Positions 50,337-59,741 of a DNA stretch of 64,000 bases are shown here, piece after piece. This stretch comes from DATFDN01 sp963767645 (GTDB taxonomy: Bacteria > Pseudomonadota > Alphaproteobacteria > Acetobacterales > Acetobacteraceae), in the NCBI GenBank assembly GCA_963767645.1, contig CAVYEW010000010.1, positions 310,001-374,000 on the forward strand, written 5' to 3'. How positions within the stretch are numbered: the first letter of the stretch is position 1; each line of letters begins with the position of its first letter. A model generated the notes under the pieces. That model was not told where the DNA came from. It saw only the letters and a list, made by a program, of their open reading frames with translations, and searched no databases. A program made the translations under genes and the position numbers.

Positions 50337-52555
50337 GCGCAGCGGAGTTCCGCGCCCTTCCCGACGAGGCGCCGCTGGAGATGCCGGTGCAATCCTTGTC
50401 GCACATCCCTCCCCCCGACCCCCTCCCGCAAGGGGAGGGGGAGTTTCCCGCCTCGTCTCCCTTCCCTTGCGGGAGGGGACAGGGGAGGGGTGAAACAGCC
50501 CGCCAACACGGTCGGAGGCCGGCTGGAATATTGTGGCGGCGGATGCTCGTGCTGGGCAGTGCTGGGGCGATGACGGCGGGTGCGGGCTACGAGATGCTGC
50601 GCGTGCTGTCGGTAAACGGGCTGACGGCGCTCGGCGCCGTCATGGTGGCGTTGTTCGTGCTGCTGTTCGGCTGGATCGCCCTCGCCTTTACCAGCGCGTG
50701 CGCCGGATTCTGGAGCCTGCTGCGGGGCGATCCTCGGCTCGGCGTCGATCCCGCCGCGCCGCTTCCGGCGCTGTCGGCGCGCACCGCGCTGCTGATGCCG
50801 ACCTACAACGAGCAGCCGGCGCGCGTGTTCGCGACGCTGCGTGCCATGAACGAGTCACTGCATGCGCTGGAGGTCGCGGACCGGTTCGACATCTTCATCC
50901 TGAGCGACAGCACGGACCCGGACATCTGGATCGCGGAGGAGGCTGGCTTCCTCGCGCTGCGCCAAATGGGCGGGGGCGCCGGGCGCATCTTCTATCGGCA
51001 CCGGCCTCGGAATATCGGCCGCAAGGCCGGCAACATCGCCGATTGGGTGAGCCGCTTTGGCGCCGCGTACCCGCATTTCCTGATCCTCGACGCGGACAGC
51101 GTGATGAGCGGGGAGACGCTGGTGCGGCTGGCGGCGGCGATGGAGCGCAATGCGCGTGTCGGACTGATCCAGACTTTGCCCGTGATCGTAGGCGCGGCGA
51201 CGCTGTTCGGACGCCTCCAGCAATTCGCCGCGCAAGTCTACGGACCGGTGATCGCGCACGGGCTGGCTTGGTGGCACGGGGCGGAGAGCAATTATTGGGG
51301 CCACAACGCGATGATCCGCACCCGCGCCTTCGCATCCTGCGCCGGACTGCCGGTGCTCCGCGGGCGGGCGCCGTTCGGCGGCCACATCCTCAGCCACGAC
51401 TTCGTCGAGGCGGCGCTGCTGCGGCGCGGCGGATGGGAGGTGCATATGCTCCCGGGCCTGCCGGGAAGTTTCGAGGAAGCACCGCCCTCCCTCACCGATC
51501 TCGCCATCCGCGACCGGCGCTGGTGCCAAGGCAACCTGCAGCACGCGGCGGTGCTGCCGGCGCGGGGCCTGCACTGGATCAGCCGTCTGCACCTGCTGAC
51601 CGGGATCGGCTCCTACGTCGCCGCGCCGCTCTGGCTGATGTTCCTTGCCATCGGCCTGCTGATCGCGTTGCAGGCGCGCTTCGAGCCGTTCGACTACTTC
51701 CCGGCCGGACGATCGCTGTTCCCGCGCTGGCCCCAGGTGGACCCGGTGCGTGCCCGCTATCTTGTTCGAGGGCGCGATGGCGGTGCTGCTCGCGCCCAAG
51801 CTGCTCGGCTGCCTCGCTGTGGTGCTGCGTGGCGAGCGGCGCCGATACGGGGGAGCTTGCCGATTGCTGCTCGGCGCTTGGATCGAGACGGTCATCGCCG
51901 GGCTGCTCGCCCCGGTCGCGATGCTGACCCAGAGCATCGACGTGATCGCGATCCTGGCCGGCAAGGATGCGGGATGGCGGCCGCAGCGCCGCGACGGCGG
52001 CTTGATCGCCCGCGGTCTTCTTGCCCGGCGGTACTGGCCGCACACGCCTGCTCGGGCTGGCGCTGGGTTTTGGGGCCTATCGCGCCTCGCTCTTCCTCGC
52101 GCTGTGGATGCTGCCGGTCGTTGCCGGCCTGCTGCTCGCCCTTCCGTTGGCGGGCGCCACCGCCGGCCGCGCGGGCGGGCAGGGGCTTCGGCGGCTCGGG
52201 GTGCTGCGCACTCCGGAAGAGGCGGAGCCGCCCCCGGTGCTGCGTCGGGCGACCGATCTCCGGGAGGCCGGGCGGCCCGAGCCGGCCGGGTGCTGGGTCC
52301 ATCGGCTGCTGACGGACCCCGGCCTGCTGCACGCCCACCGGGCGATGCAGCCGCCGGCGCGAGGGCGCCGAGACGGGCCGCTCCCGGTCGCGCTCGTGCT
52401 CGCCCGAGCCAAGCTCGACGAGGCGGATACGCTGGACGAGGCACTGCTGGCAATGACGCCGGCCGAACTTGCGGCCGCCCTGGGGGATGCGCAGGGGCTG
52501 GCGCGGCTGACGGCGCTGCAGAGCAGCGCCCGTCCGCTGTCTCAGCGAGCCCTGA
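50324..52555 (+). pseudogene. opgH: Glucan glucosyltransferase OpgH/MdoH, frameshifted, with repeat in its N-terminus
   Basis: Inner-membrane glycosyltransferase polymerising the glucan backbone from UDP-glucose. A probable GTG start at 50324 overlaps opgG. Frame 1 carries FRALPDEAPLEMPVQSL, then the translated palindromic repeat, then LLMPTYNEQPARVFATLRAM, FLILDADSVMSG, LSHDFVEAALLRRGGW and RDRRWCQGNLQH (GT2 DxD and QxxRW-type motifs). Near 51750 the frame shifts to ILFEGAMAVLLAPKLLG, and near 52035 it shifts again to LLGLALGFGAYRASLFL and the C-terminal cytosolic part. In the last frame no stop occurs before the convergent cytochrome gene, so a third change probably lies near 52500-52550; the end given is approximate. 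Either several sequencing errors or decay. Confidence 0.78.
50406..50493. repeat. Palindromic repeat, copy 3, inside opgH reading frame
   Basis: Both arms of the family are present (CCCTCCCGCAAGGGGAGGG and, from 50458, a complement with one mismatch) with a 17-base loop. The conserved right flank GTGAAACAGCCCGCC follows, but the left GTTTCAC edge is not recognisable. The frame stays open through it and would be translated as Pro/Gly/Arg-rich sequence such as PDPLPQGEGE. Confidence 0.8.
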
Positions 52556-52994
52556 ACTGGTCGTGGCAGGTCTTGCAGGCTCCCCCGAGCGCCTGGACCT
52601 GCTGGGCGAACGCCGCCTGGTCGCCGGACTGCGCGATCTGCTGCAGCTTCGCGGCCTGCTGGACCAGGTTCTGCGCGTCCTTCTCGAACGTCGCCCGCTC
52701 GGTCCAGACGGCGGGCAGCGCCTTGGTGTTGTGGCCCTGCTCGGAGCCGGGCGGGAACATCTTCAGGAACTGGCCTTCCCACTCGGTCAGCGCGCGGGCG
52801 GCCGGGGCGAAGGGCTTCACGTCCGGGACCTTGTTCTTGGCGGCCTGCAACAGCCCGATGAAGGTGCCGCCCACCAGCGCCTGGCCGGCCTGGCGCGTGG
52901 CGATAACGTCGAGGTCGGCTGGCGGCGCGGCCGCGCGTGCCACGCCGGCGGCGCACGCGACCGCCACGGTGAGCACCAGAAGCTTGCTGGCCAT
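52542..52994 (-). CDS. Cytochrome c556/c-prime-like protein
   Basis: Periplasmic monoheme cytochrome, 150 aa. Seen: signal peptide LLVLTVAVACAAGVARA; an all-helical mature part; and a single heme site CKTCH close to the C-terminus in GGACKTCHDQFRAR, the arrangement of class II cytochromes (c-prime, c556) with a four-helix bundle. Start at ATG 52994 follows AAAGGAGA. It converges with opgH and diverges from the LOG gene with about 100 bases between them. Electron partner unknown. Confidence 0.9.
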   Translation of the reverse strand: MASKLLVLTVAVACAAGVARAAAPPADLDVIATRQAGQALVGGTFIGLLQAAKNKVPDVKPFAPAARALTEWEGQFLKMFPPGSEQGHNTKALPAVWTERATFEKDAQNLVQQAAKLQQIAQSGDQAAFAQQVQALGGACKTCHDQFRAR

Positions 52995-53095
52995 CTGCAC
53001 ATTCTCCTTTGCGCTGCCCTTCCCGGACGGCATCTTGAGCACCCTTTCCGCCTGCCCGCCAGCACCGATTCCTACCAACGCCCACAAGGACCGTC

Positions 53096-53677
53096 ATGGC
53101 CGCGATCCGTTCCGTCGCTGTATTCTGCGGCTCCCGCCCGGGAGACCGAGCCGATTTCGTTGCAGCCGCCGATGCGCTCGGCCGGGGATTGGCCCGGGCC
53201 GACATGCGCCTCGTGTTCGGCGGCGGCCGGATCGGGTTGATGGGCGCGGTGGCCGACGCGGCGCTGCGGGCCGGCGGCGACGTGATCGGGGTGATCCCGG
53301 AGTTCCTGACCCGGCTGGAGGTCGCGCATGGCGGGCTGGCCGAGCTGATCGTCACCGACAGCATGCACGCCCGCAAGCAGCGCATGTACGAGCTGTCCGA
53401 CGCCTTCGTCGTACTGCCCGGCGGGCTCGGCACGATGGACGAGGCAATGGAGATCATCACCTGGCGGCAATTGCGGCTGCACGACAAGCCGATCCTGATC
53501 TGCGACGTCGCCGGCTCCGCCGCGCCATTGATCGCCGCCATCGATGCCGCGATCACGCGCGGCTTCGCGCTGCCGGAGTCGCGCTGCTTGTTTCAGGTGA
53601 CAGAAGGGGTGACGGCGACTTTAGAGGCGCTTGGCGCCATGCCGCTTGGGGCTGGCGGGCCGGCGGGGCGTATGTAG
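53096..53677 (+). CDS. LOG family protein (TIGR00730; nucleoside-monophosphate phosphoribohydrolase)
   Basis: Cytosolic enzyme of the LONELY GUY family that hydrolyses nucleoside 5-prime-monophosphates such as AMP or cytokinin ribotides to base and ribose phosphate. Seen: 193 aa; VFCGSRPGD; GGGRIGLMG at 42-50; HARKQRMYE with Arg93; and the diagnostic PGGLGTMDE at 108-116 followed by EIITWRQL. A half copy of the palindromic repeat follows the stop. Confidence 0.92.
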   Translation: MAAIRSVAVFCGSRPGDRADFVAAADALGRGLARADMRLVFGGGRIGLMGAVADAALRAGGDVIGVIPEFLTRLEVAHGGLAELIVTDSMHARKQRMYELSDAFVVLPGGLGTMDEAMEIITWRQLRLHDKPILICDVAGSAAPLIAAIDAAITRGFALPESRCLFQVTEGVTATLEALGAMPLGAGGPAGRM

Positions 53678-53682
53678 GGTCG

Positions 53683-53722
53683 ACCCCTCCCCCCGGCCCC
53701 CTCCCACAAGGGGAGGGGGAGA
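53683..53722. repeat. Palindromic intergenic repeat, half copy
   Basis: One arm only, CCCTCCCACAAGGGGAGGG with its usual left extension CCCTCCCCCCGGCC, starting six bases after the LOG gene stop and ending five bases before the stop of the convergent histidine phosphatase gene. Folds into a 9-base-pair stem-loop. Confidence 0.75.
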
Positions 53723-53726
53723 TTTA

Positions 53727-54281
53727 TCACACCCGCCAGGGAATCTCCGCCGGGGCCGGCGCGGTCGGGTCGAAGCGCATCCAGGTGCCGTTCGGCACGC
53801 TTTGGCCCGTCAGCGCCATGAGGAATCCCCAGTGCGACACGACCAGCGTGTCCGACCAGTCGCGCAGGGCCGCCATCTCGGCGCGGAACCGCGCCGCGCG
53901 GTCCAGCACCGCCGCTGCGGGCTCGGCCAGCGCCGGCCACCAGATCTCGTCGATGCGGGAGAAGTCGATCTCCGGCCAGGCCAGCATCAGTTCGGTCCGC
54001 GGCGTGCCGATGTCGCAGGCGAAGGCGCAGCGCTCGCGCACCATCGGATTGACGATCACCGGGATGTCCAGCGCCCGCGCCACCGGAGCCGCGGTCTGCA
54101 GGGCGCGCGTGTAGGGCGAGACGATGACGCGCCGCACCCCCAGGCCCGCCAGCGCCGCCGCCGCCGCCTCGGCCTGCGCGTGGCCGAGCGGGGTCAATCG
54201 GGCGTCGATGATCCCGGGGTCCTTCTTCGTCGCCGTGAAATGGAGGTTGAACTCGCTCTGGCCGTGCCGCAGCAGGATCAT
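53727..54281 (-). CDS. Histidine phosphatase family protein (phosphoglycerate mutase-like)
   Basis: Cytosolic phosphatase or mutase, 184 aa. Seen: LLRHGQSEFN with Arg5 and His6 (phosphohistidine), LTPLGHAQAEAAA, VSPYTRALQTAAP, and the second histidine in LVVSHWGFLMALTG. The RHGxS/T pattern is the phosphoglycerate mutase-like branch, unlike the SixA-like gene at 24.6 kb. Substrate unknown. The reading frame remains open upstream of the ATG but without family sequence. Confidence 0.9.
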   Translation of the reverse strand: MILLRHGQSEFNLHFTATKKDPGIIDARLTPLGHAQAEAAAAALAGLGVRRVIVSPYTRALQTAAPVARALDIPVIVNPMVRERCAFACDIGTPRTELMLAWPEIDFSRIDEIWWPALAEPAAAVLDRAARFRAEMAALRDWSDTLVVSHWGFLMALTGQSVPNGTWMRFDPTAPAPAEIPWRV

Positions 54282-54389
54282 GCCGGGGGCATACAGGGGG
54301 TGGTGGACCCCGGCAACCGAGGACTGGCCGGCGGAAAAGTTTGTCTCCCTGCCATCGCGCTCTTATCTGTGATGGCGAGGAGAAGCGAC

Positions 54390-55067
54390 ATGGATTTCGG
54401 CACCGGCTTTCCCGTCGACCTAGTCCTGTTCGGGATGATCGCGGTCTTCCTGGTGCTGCGGCTGCGCAGCATCCTAGGCCGGCGGACCGGGCTGGAGCGC
54501 CAGCAGCCCTTCCAGCCGCAGCCGCAGCCGCAGCCACTTGGTCGGCCCGGCCCAATCATCGAGGGCCGCGCCGAACCGGAACCGCCACCTGTCTCCCGTC
54601 CAGTTCCGGAGCCGGGCAGCGCGTTGGGCGAGACGCTCGCCCGGATGCGCGCGGCGGATCGCGGCTTCGATCCCACCCGGTTCCTGGAAGGGGCCGAATC
54701 GGCCTTCCGCATGATCGTCGCCGCGTTCGCCGCCGGCGATCGCGCGCAGCTCCGCCCGCTTCTCTCCGATGACGTTTATCGCGCCTTCGAGCAGGCGATC
54801 TCGGCCCGCGAGCAGGCCGGCCATACCCAGACGAGCGAAATCCGCGCCATCCAGAGCGCCACGATCGAGAGTGCCGAGCTTGCCGGCACGCGCGCACACG
54901 TCACGGTGCGGTTCGTCTCCGACCAGACGAGCCTGGTGAGGGACCAGGGCGGGCGTTTCGTCTCGGGCTCCGAGGGACTGACGGAGCTGGTCGATTTCTG
55001 GACCTTCGAGCGCGACCTGACCTCCCGCGACCCGGCTTGGCGCCTTGCCAACGTGCGCGGCGGCTGA
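54390..55067 (+). CDS. Tim44/TimA family membrane adaptor protein
   Basis: Inner-membrane-attached protein of 225 aa related to mitochondrial Tim44, found widely in alphaproteobacteria (TimA) and thought to act in protein transport at the membrane. Seen: an N-terminal transmembrane helix VDLVLFGMIAVFLVLRL, a Gln/Pro-rich linker (QPFQPQPQPQPLGRPGP), then the Tim44 domain with FLEGAESAFRMIVAAFAAGD, LRPLLSDDVYRAFEQAI and DFWTFERDLTSRDPAWRLA. GAGGAGA precedes ATG 54390. It is alone between two leftward genes. Confidence 0.9.
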   Translation: MDFGTGFPVDLVLFGMIAVFLVLRLRSILGRRTGLERQQPFQPQPQPQPLGRPGPIIEGRAEPEPPPVSRPVPEPGSALGETLARMRAADRGFDPTRFLEGAESAFRMIVAAFAAGDRAQLRPLLSDDVYRAFEQAISAREQAGHTQTSEIRAIQSATIESAELAGTRAHVTVRFVSDQTSLVRDQGGRFVSGSEGLTELVDFWTFERDLTSRDPAWRLANVRGG

Positions 55068-55078
55068 GCCGCTCAGCT

Positions 55079-56107
55079 TCATGGGCTCGGCACAAGCTCC
55101 GGGTTCCGCCAGCCCTGAACGCCATCGACAGTGACGGACGGCACGCCGTGGGCCATTGACAGGATGGCGGGACGTTCGATTTCGAGCCGCCATCCGGAGC
55201 GCAGCAGGGTCTCGAACAGTCTTCCCTCGATCTGCCTCGAGTGGGTTCCGACGACGATATAGGCCACCTTCTCGCGCAGCAGTCCGAGGCAGCCGGTGAT
55301 CAGGTCGGCCTCGCCGCCCTGGATGTCGATATGCAGCAGATCGATCCGGGGATGCTGCGCGGCGATCTCCGCCAAGGAGATCATCGGCAGCTCGTCGTGG
55401 GTGCCCGCAGCCAGGGCGTGGCGGTGCTGCGCTTCGCTGGCATTGAAGATCGGCTCCGATCCCCAGCCGATGCCGGCGCGCTCCTGGCGAGGAAACAGCG
55501 CGATGCCGGACTGCGCGGCGGCGATGCCGTGCCTGAGCGTGACCTGATCGGCGCGGAAGCCGTTGGCCTCGCAAGCCTCGCGAGCGAACGCGACATGGCC
55601 CTCGTCGCCCTCGATGCCGATCAGATGCACCTCCAGGCCCGCGTGCCGCGCCGCGACCCCGGTGTTGTTCATCCAGCATCCCCAGCCGCAACCGAGCTCG
55701 ATCATCGTGAAGCCGTGCTGGGCCAGATCCACTGCCCGCAGGGCCGCACCCCACTCGGCAATATCGGCGTGCCAGTTGGCCGGTATGGGAACGCCTTCCA
55801 CCTGTCCGGCGCGACTGTCGAGAATGGTGGGGAAGAATTTCGGGTCGATGGCGACGCCAAGGAAATTCGTCAGAAACCCAGGCCACGCCTTCGCCTCCGA
55901 CACGGCGTGGCGGCGCATGACCTCCTGAGCGTCGAAGCTCGCATTGTAGTGGAAGAACGGGCTGGTTGGCGCCGTGTCCGAGCGCGGCGTCTCGGTCGCG
56001 GCAAGCTGGGCGGCCAGCGCGTCGCGCTCGGCGAGCAGCGTGTTGCGGGAGTCGTGCAGGCGGCGGATCGCGGGGATCTTCAGGGCGGCGTCTTGGACGA
56101 GGCCCAT
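55079..56107 (-). CDS. FkbM family SAM-dependent methyltransferase
   Basis: Predicted methyltransferase of 342 aa. Seen: N-terminal helical region with AERDALAAQLAATE (possible short coiled coil), the SAM-binding motif MIELGCGWGCWMNNTG, IGIEGDEGHVAFAREACEAN, and LLHIDIQGGEADLI, which contains the FkbM-type acidic motif. Acceptor unknown; such genes often modify sugars or lipids. Begins one base after the upstream indolepyruvate oxidoreductase gene ends, so it is almost certainly in the same transcript. Confidence 0.87.
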   Translation of the reverse strand: MGLVQDAALKIPAIRRLHDSRNTLLAERDALAAQLAATETPRSDTAPTSPFFHYNASFDAQEVMRRHAVSEAKAWPGFLTNFLGVAIDPKFFPTILDSRAGQVEGVPIPANWHADIAEWGAALRAVDLAQHGFTMIELGCGWGCWMNNTGVAARHAGLEVHLIGIEGDEGHVAFAREACEANGFRADQVTLRHGIAAAQSGIALFPRQERAGIGWGSEPIFNASEAQHRHALAAGTHDELPMISLAEIAAQHPRIDLLHIDIQGGEADLITGCLGLLREKVAYIVVGTHSRQIEGRLFETLLRSGWRLEIERPAILSMAHGVPSVTVDGVQGWRNPELVPSP

Positions 56108-56108
56108 G

Positions 56109-59100
56109 CTACTCCGCCGCCACTGCCACGGCCTCCCGCGCCGGGGCGCACAGCTTTGCCAGCAGCGCCTGCCGCCGCTGCATGGCCTTGGCGCGGTTCG
56201 CCTCCTTCACCGGTCCGAAGCCGCGGATCTCGTCGGGCAGCGCGGCAAGGGCGATCGCGCTGGCCAGAGTCTCCGGGCGCAGCGCCGCCATCGCGGTGTG
56301 CATATCGGCCATGTACTCCCCGACCAGCGCCCGCTCCCATTGCCGTTCCGCCTGGCGCGCGAACGGGTCGAGCATCGTGCCGCGCAGGTGCTTGCCGTGG
56401 CGCAGCACGCGGAACAGCGGCAATGCGACGCGGCCGGAGAGGGCGATCTTGCGGCGGCGTCCGGTGGCCGGGTCGATGCCCCTGACCAGTGGCGGGGAGA
56501 GGTGGAACACCGGCGCCTCCCCGTACGTCGCGGCTGCGTGCATCCGGGCGACCTCGTATTCGTCCTTGTAGGCCATCACTCGGAACAGGTTCTCGGCCAC
56601 CGCGCGGGTGAAGCGTCCCGGCTGGCCGAGCGCAGCCGCCTCCGCCGCGCGCGCCTCGGCGACGAAGTCGCGGTAGCGTTTCGCGTAGCGCTTGCTCTGG
56701 TAGGCGATCAAGCGGTTCGCCCGATCCTCGATCAGCGCATCCAGGTCCTCGGGCGGGGCATCCTGTGCGGGCCGGACGATCTCGTCGGCGATCTCCGGCC
56801 GATTTGCCAGGATGCGGCCCCACAGGAAGGCGCGCAGGTTGAGCTTCACCGCCGCGCCGTTCAGCTCTATGGCGCGACGGATCGCCGCCTCGCCGACCGG
56901 AATCAGCCCCTTCTGCCAGGCCATGCCCAGCAGCAGCGTGTTCATCGCCTGCGCATTGCCGAACAGGCGCTCGGCGATGCGGACGGCGTGCAGATACTGG
57001 CTCTGTCCGGCATCGGTGGCGCGGTCGATGGTGCGGCAATGCAGCCCGGCGTCGATCTTCAGGTGCGGGTCGTATTTGAAGTCCGCGCTGGCCGCGAGAT
57101 CGAGGTTGCCGACCACCGCGGAGCGCGGCCCGCAGCGTTCCAGCACGTTCGGCCCGGCGCCCACGGCGAGGTCGGCGGCGATCATCAGGTCCGCCTCGCC
57201 GAGCGGGACGCGCACCACGTCGAGCTGATCGGGCTCGCCAATCTGCACATGCGCGACCACGGTGCCGTTCTTCTGCGCGAGCCCGGTGAAGTCGAGGGTG
57301 CGGACCTCGCGGCCTTCCAGGTGCGCCGCCATCGCCAGGATCTTGCCGGCGGTGACGATACCGCCGCCGCCGATGCCGGCGAACAGCGCCCGCCAGGGCG
57401 AGCGGTCGGGCAGGATCGGGGCGGGGACATGCTCGGCCAGCTCGCCTTCGAGGCTGGCCCAGTGCGGGTCGGCGTCGGGCGCCTGCGGCGGGCCGGCGAC
57501 GGTGACGAAGCTCGGGCAGAAGCCCTTGAGGCAGGAGAGATCGACGTTGCAGGCGGTCGGGCTGATGCGCCGCTTGCGGCCGAGCTGCGTCTCGACCGGC
57601 TCGATCGCGATGCAGGCCGACTGCACGGAGCAGTCGCCACAATTCTCGCAGACATCCGGGTTGATCTGCACGCTGCGCGTGGCTTGGGCGAGCTTGCCGC
57701 GCTTGCGGCGGCGGCGCTTCTCGGTGGCGCAGACCTGGTCGTAGATCAGTGCGGAGACGCCCGGGTAGGTGCGCAGGTCGCGCTGCACCGCGTCCAGCTC
57801 CTCGCGCTTGTGGCGGGTGGTCCCCGCCGGCAGGGCGGAAGCCGGGGGCAGCCGCTCGGCCTCGTCGGCGACGATGGCGATGCGCTTCACGCCCTCGGCG
57901 GCGACCTGGGCGGCGATCTGCGGCACGGTGTAACCGCCCTCGGCCGGCTGGCCGCCGGTCATCGCCACCGCGTCGTTGACCAGGATCTTGTAGGTGATCG
58001 CGGTGCCGGCGGCGACCGCCTGGCGGATCGCCAGGATGCCCGAATGGGTGTAGGTGCCATCGCCGATATTGGCGAAGACGTGCTTGGTGTCGGTGAACGG
58101 GGCGAGGCCGACCCAGGTGACGCCCTCGCCGCCCATATGGGTGAAGGTGCGGGTCGAATCGCTGTGGTCCAGCGCCATGAAGTGGCAGCCGATCCCGGCG
58201 GTGGCGAAGCTGCCGTCCGGCAGGCGCGTGGAGGTGCCGTGCGGGCATCCGGCGCAGAACGCCGGCACCCGGCGCAGCAGCCCTTCCGGGCGCTCCGGGT
58301 GCGGAACGGCGGGAGGTTCGGGAACGTTCAGACCTGCTTCCGTGAGAAAGCGCGCAAGGGCGGCGCCGACCGCTTCCGGGCCCAGCTCCGTCAGTGGAGA
58401 GAGCAGGGGCGCGCCGCGCGCGTCGGTCTTGCCGGCGACCGCCGGCCGCTCATCGGCCGGCAGGTTGTAGAGCGCATCGCGGATCTGCGCCTCCACGAAG
58501 CTGCGCTTCTCCTCGACCACGAGGATGGCGCGCTTGCCGCGCGCGAAGTCGCGCAGCCCCTCGGTCTCCAGCGGCCAGGTCAGCCCGACCTTGTAGAGCG
58601 CGAGCTGCGGATGGTCGGCGAGGCCCATCCGGCGCAGCGCGTGCAGCGCGTCGGTGTGGGCCTTGCCTACGGTGACGATGCCGAGCGGGGCATTGGCGGC
58701 GCCGAGCATCAGCCGGTCCAGCCGGTTGGCGCGCGCCCAGGCGAGCACGGCGGGCAGCCGCTCGTTCATCACCCGCCGCTCCAGTTCGACGCGATCGGCG
58801 GGGAAGGAGAGGCGCGGGTCGTAGTTGAGCCCGTGTGCCGGGATGGCGAAGTCGGGGCGGGCGAAGCCGCGGCTGGCCGGGATGGCGACCGTGGCCGATT
58901 GCTCGGCGGTCTCCGCCGTGGTCTTGAGCGCGATCCAGAGCCCCGAGAAGCGCGACAGCGCGATCCCGGCGAGGCCGAAATCGATGATATCCTGGACCGA
59001 GGCGGGGTTCAGGACGGGAATGAACCAGCCGGCGAACAGAGGCTCGGTCTGATGCGGGTAGGTGGAGGAATGCGCGCCGTGGTCGTCGCCCGCCACCGCC

Positions 59101-59537
59101 AGCACGCCGCCCAGCGCCGAGGTGCCCAGCATGGTGGCGCAGTGCAGCGCATCGCCCGAGCGGTCCACGCCCGGCCCCTTGCCGTACCACATGCCGAACA
59201 CGCCGTCGGTCTTGCGATTAGGGAAGGCGTCGATCTGCTGCGCGCCCCAGAGCATGGTGGCCGCCAAATCCTCGTTGATCCCCGGCTGGAACCGCACGTC
59301 GTGCGCGGCCAGGATGGACTGGTGGCGCCACAATTCCTGATCGAGCCCGCCGAGCGGGGAACCGCGATAGCCGGAGACCAGTCCGGCGGTGCGCAGCCCG
59401 GCAGCGCGGTCGAGGCGGGCCTGCTCCAGCAGCACCCGCACCAGCGCCTGCACCCCGGAGAGCAGCACCGGCGCGTCGAGGTCGGCATAGCGGCTGTCGA
59501 GCGTCAGATCGGCGAGGCGGCCGAGACCGATATCCAT
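56109..59537 (-). CDS. Fused indolepyruvate ferredoxin oxidoreductase family protein
   Basis: Thiamine-diphosphate and iron-sulfur enzyme that oxidatively decarboxylates indolepyruvate or other aryl/branched 2-oxo acids to acyl-CoA, with ferredoxin as acceptor. Seen: 1142 aa; N-terminal pyruvate-ferredoxin-like part (SGYRGSPLGGLDQELWR); ThDP-binding region FANIGDGTYTHSGILA and ILVNDAVAMTGGQP; a cysteine cluster from CENCGDCSVQSACIAIEP to CLKGFCPSF for FeS clusters; then the gamma-type domain FAGIGGGGIVTAGKILAMAA. Start at 59537 is preceded by AGGAGGGA; the open frame beyond it is antisense to the hydroxylase gene. Confidence 0.93.
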   Translation of the reverse strand: MDIGLGRLADLTLDSRYADLDAPVLLSGVQALVRVLLEQARLDRAAGLRTAGLVSGYRGSPLGGLDQELWRHQSILAAHDVRFQPGINEDLAATMLWGAQQIDAFPNRKTDGVFGMWYGKGPGVDRSGDALHCATMLGTSALGGVLAVAGDDHGAHSSTYPHQTEPLFAGWFIPVLNPASVQDIIDFGLAGIALSRFSGLWIALKTTAETAEQSATVAIPASRGFARPDFAIPAHGLNYDPRLSFPADRVELERRVMNERLPAVLAWARANRLDRLMLGAANAPLGIVTVGKAHTDALHALRRMGLADHPQLALYKVGLTWPLETEGLRDFARGKRAILVVEEKRSFVEAQIRDALYNLPADERPAVAGKTDARGAPLLSPLTELGPEAVGAALARFLTEAGLNVPEPPAVPHPERPEGLLRRVPAFCAGCPHGTSTRLPDGSFATAGIGCHFMALDHSDSTRTFTHMGGEGVTWVGLAPFTDTKHVFANIGDGTYTHSGILAIRQAVAAGTAITYKILVNDAVAMTGGQPAEGGYTVPQIAAQVAAEGVKRIAIVADEAERLPPASALPAGTTRHKREELDAVQRDLRTYPGVSALIYDQVCATEKRRRRKRGKLAQATRSVQINPDVCENCGDCSVQSACIAIEPVETQLGRKRRISPTACNVDLSCLKGFCPSFVTVAGPPQAPDADPHWASLEGELAEHVPAPILPDRSPWRALFAGIGGGGIVTAGKILAMAAHLEGREVRTLDFTGLAQKNGTVVAHVQIGEPDQLDVVRVPLGEADLMIAADLAVGAGPNVLERCGPRSAVVGNLDLAASADFKYDPHLKIDAGLHCRTIDRATDAGQSQYLHAVRIAERLFGNAQAMNTLLLGMAWQKGLIPVGEAAIRRAIELNGAAVKLNLRAFLWGRILANRPEIADEIVRPAQDAPPEDLDALIEDRANRLIAYQSKRYAKRYRDFVAEARAAEAAALGQPGRFTRAVAENLFRVMAYKDEYEVARMHAAATYGEAPVFHLSPPLVRGIDPATGRRRKIALSGRVALPLFRVLRHGKHLRGTMLDPFARQAERQWERALVGEYMADMHTAMAALRPETLASAIALAALPDEIRGFGPVKEANRAKAMQRRQALLAKLCAPAREAVAVAAE

Positions 59538-59741
59538 TGCGGATCGTCCCTCCTGGGCGGGCTGTCCCGGCCCGCCGGTCGGTATTTTAGGTAGTTGTCG
59601 CGAATTGCCGGCGCAATGGAATCCCACCCCAGTGGACGGAATTCGCAGTCTTGGGCAAGATGAGCAGTGAGCGGGACGCGCGGAATTGTCGCCAGGCGGC
59701 CCAACGGCATTCTGAAACTTGCGGAGGCAGAGGAGGAAGCG

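Noticed and set aside
53631..54389. Upstream extension of the TimA gene
   Set aside because: Antisense to the histidine phosphatase gene, with the translation lacking any Tim44-like sequence.
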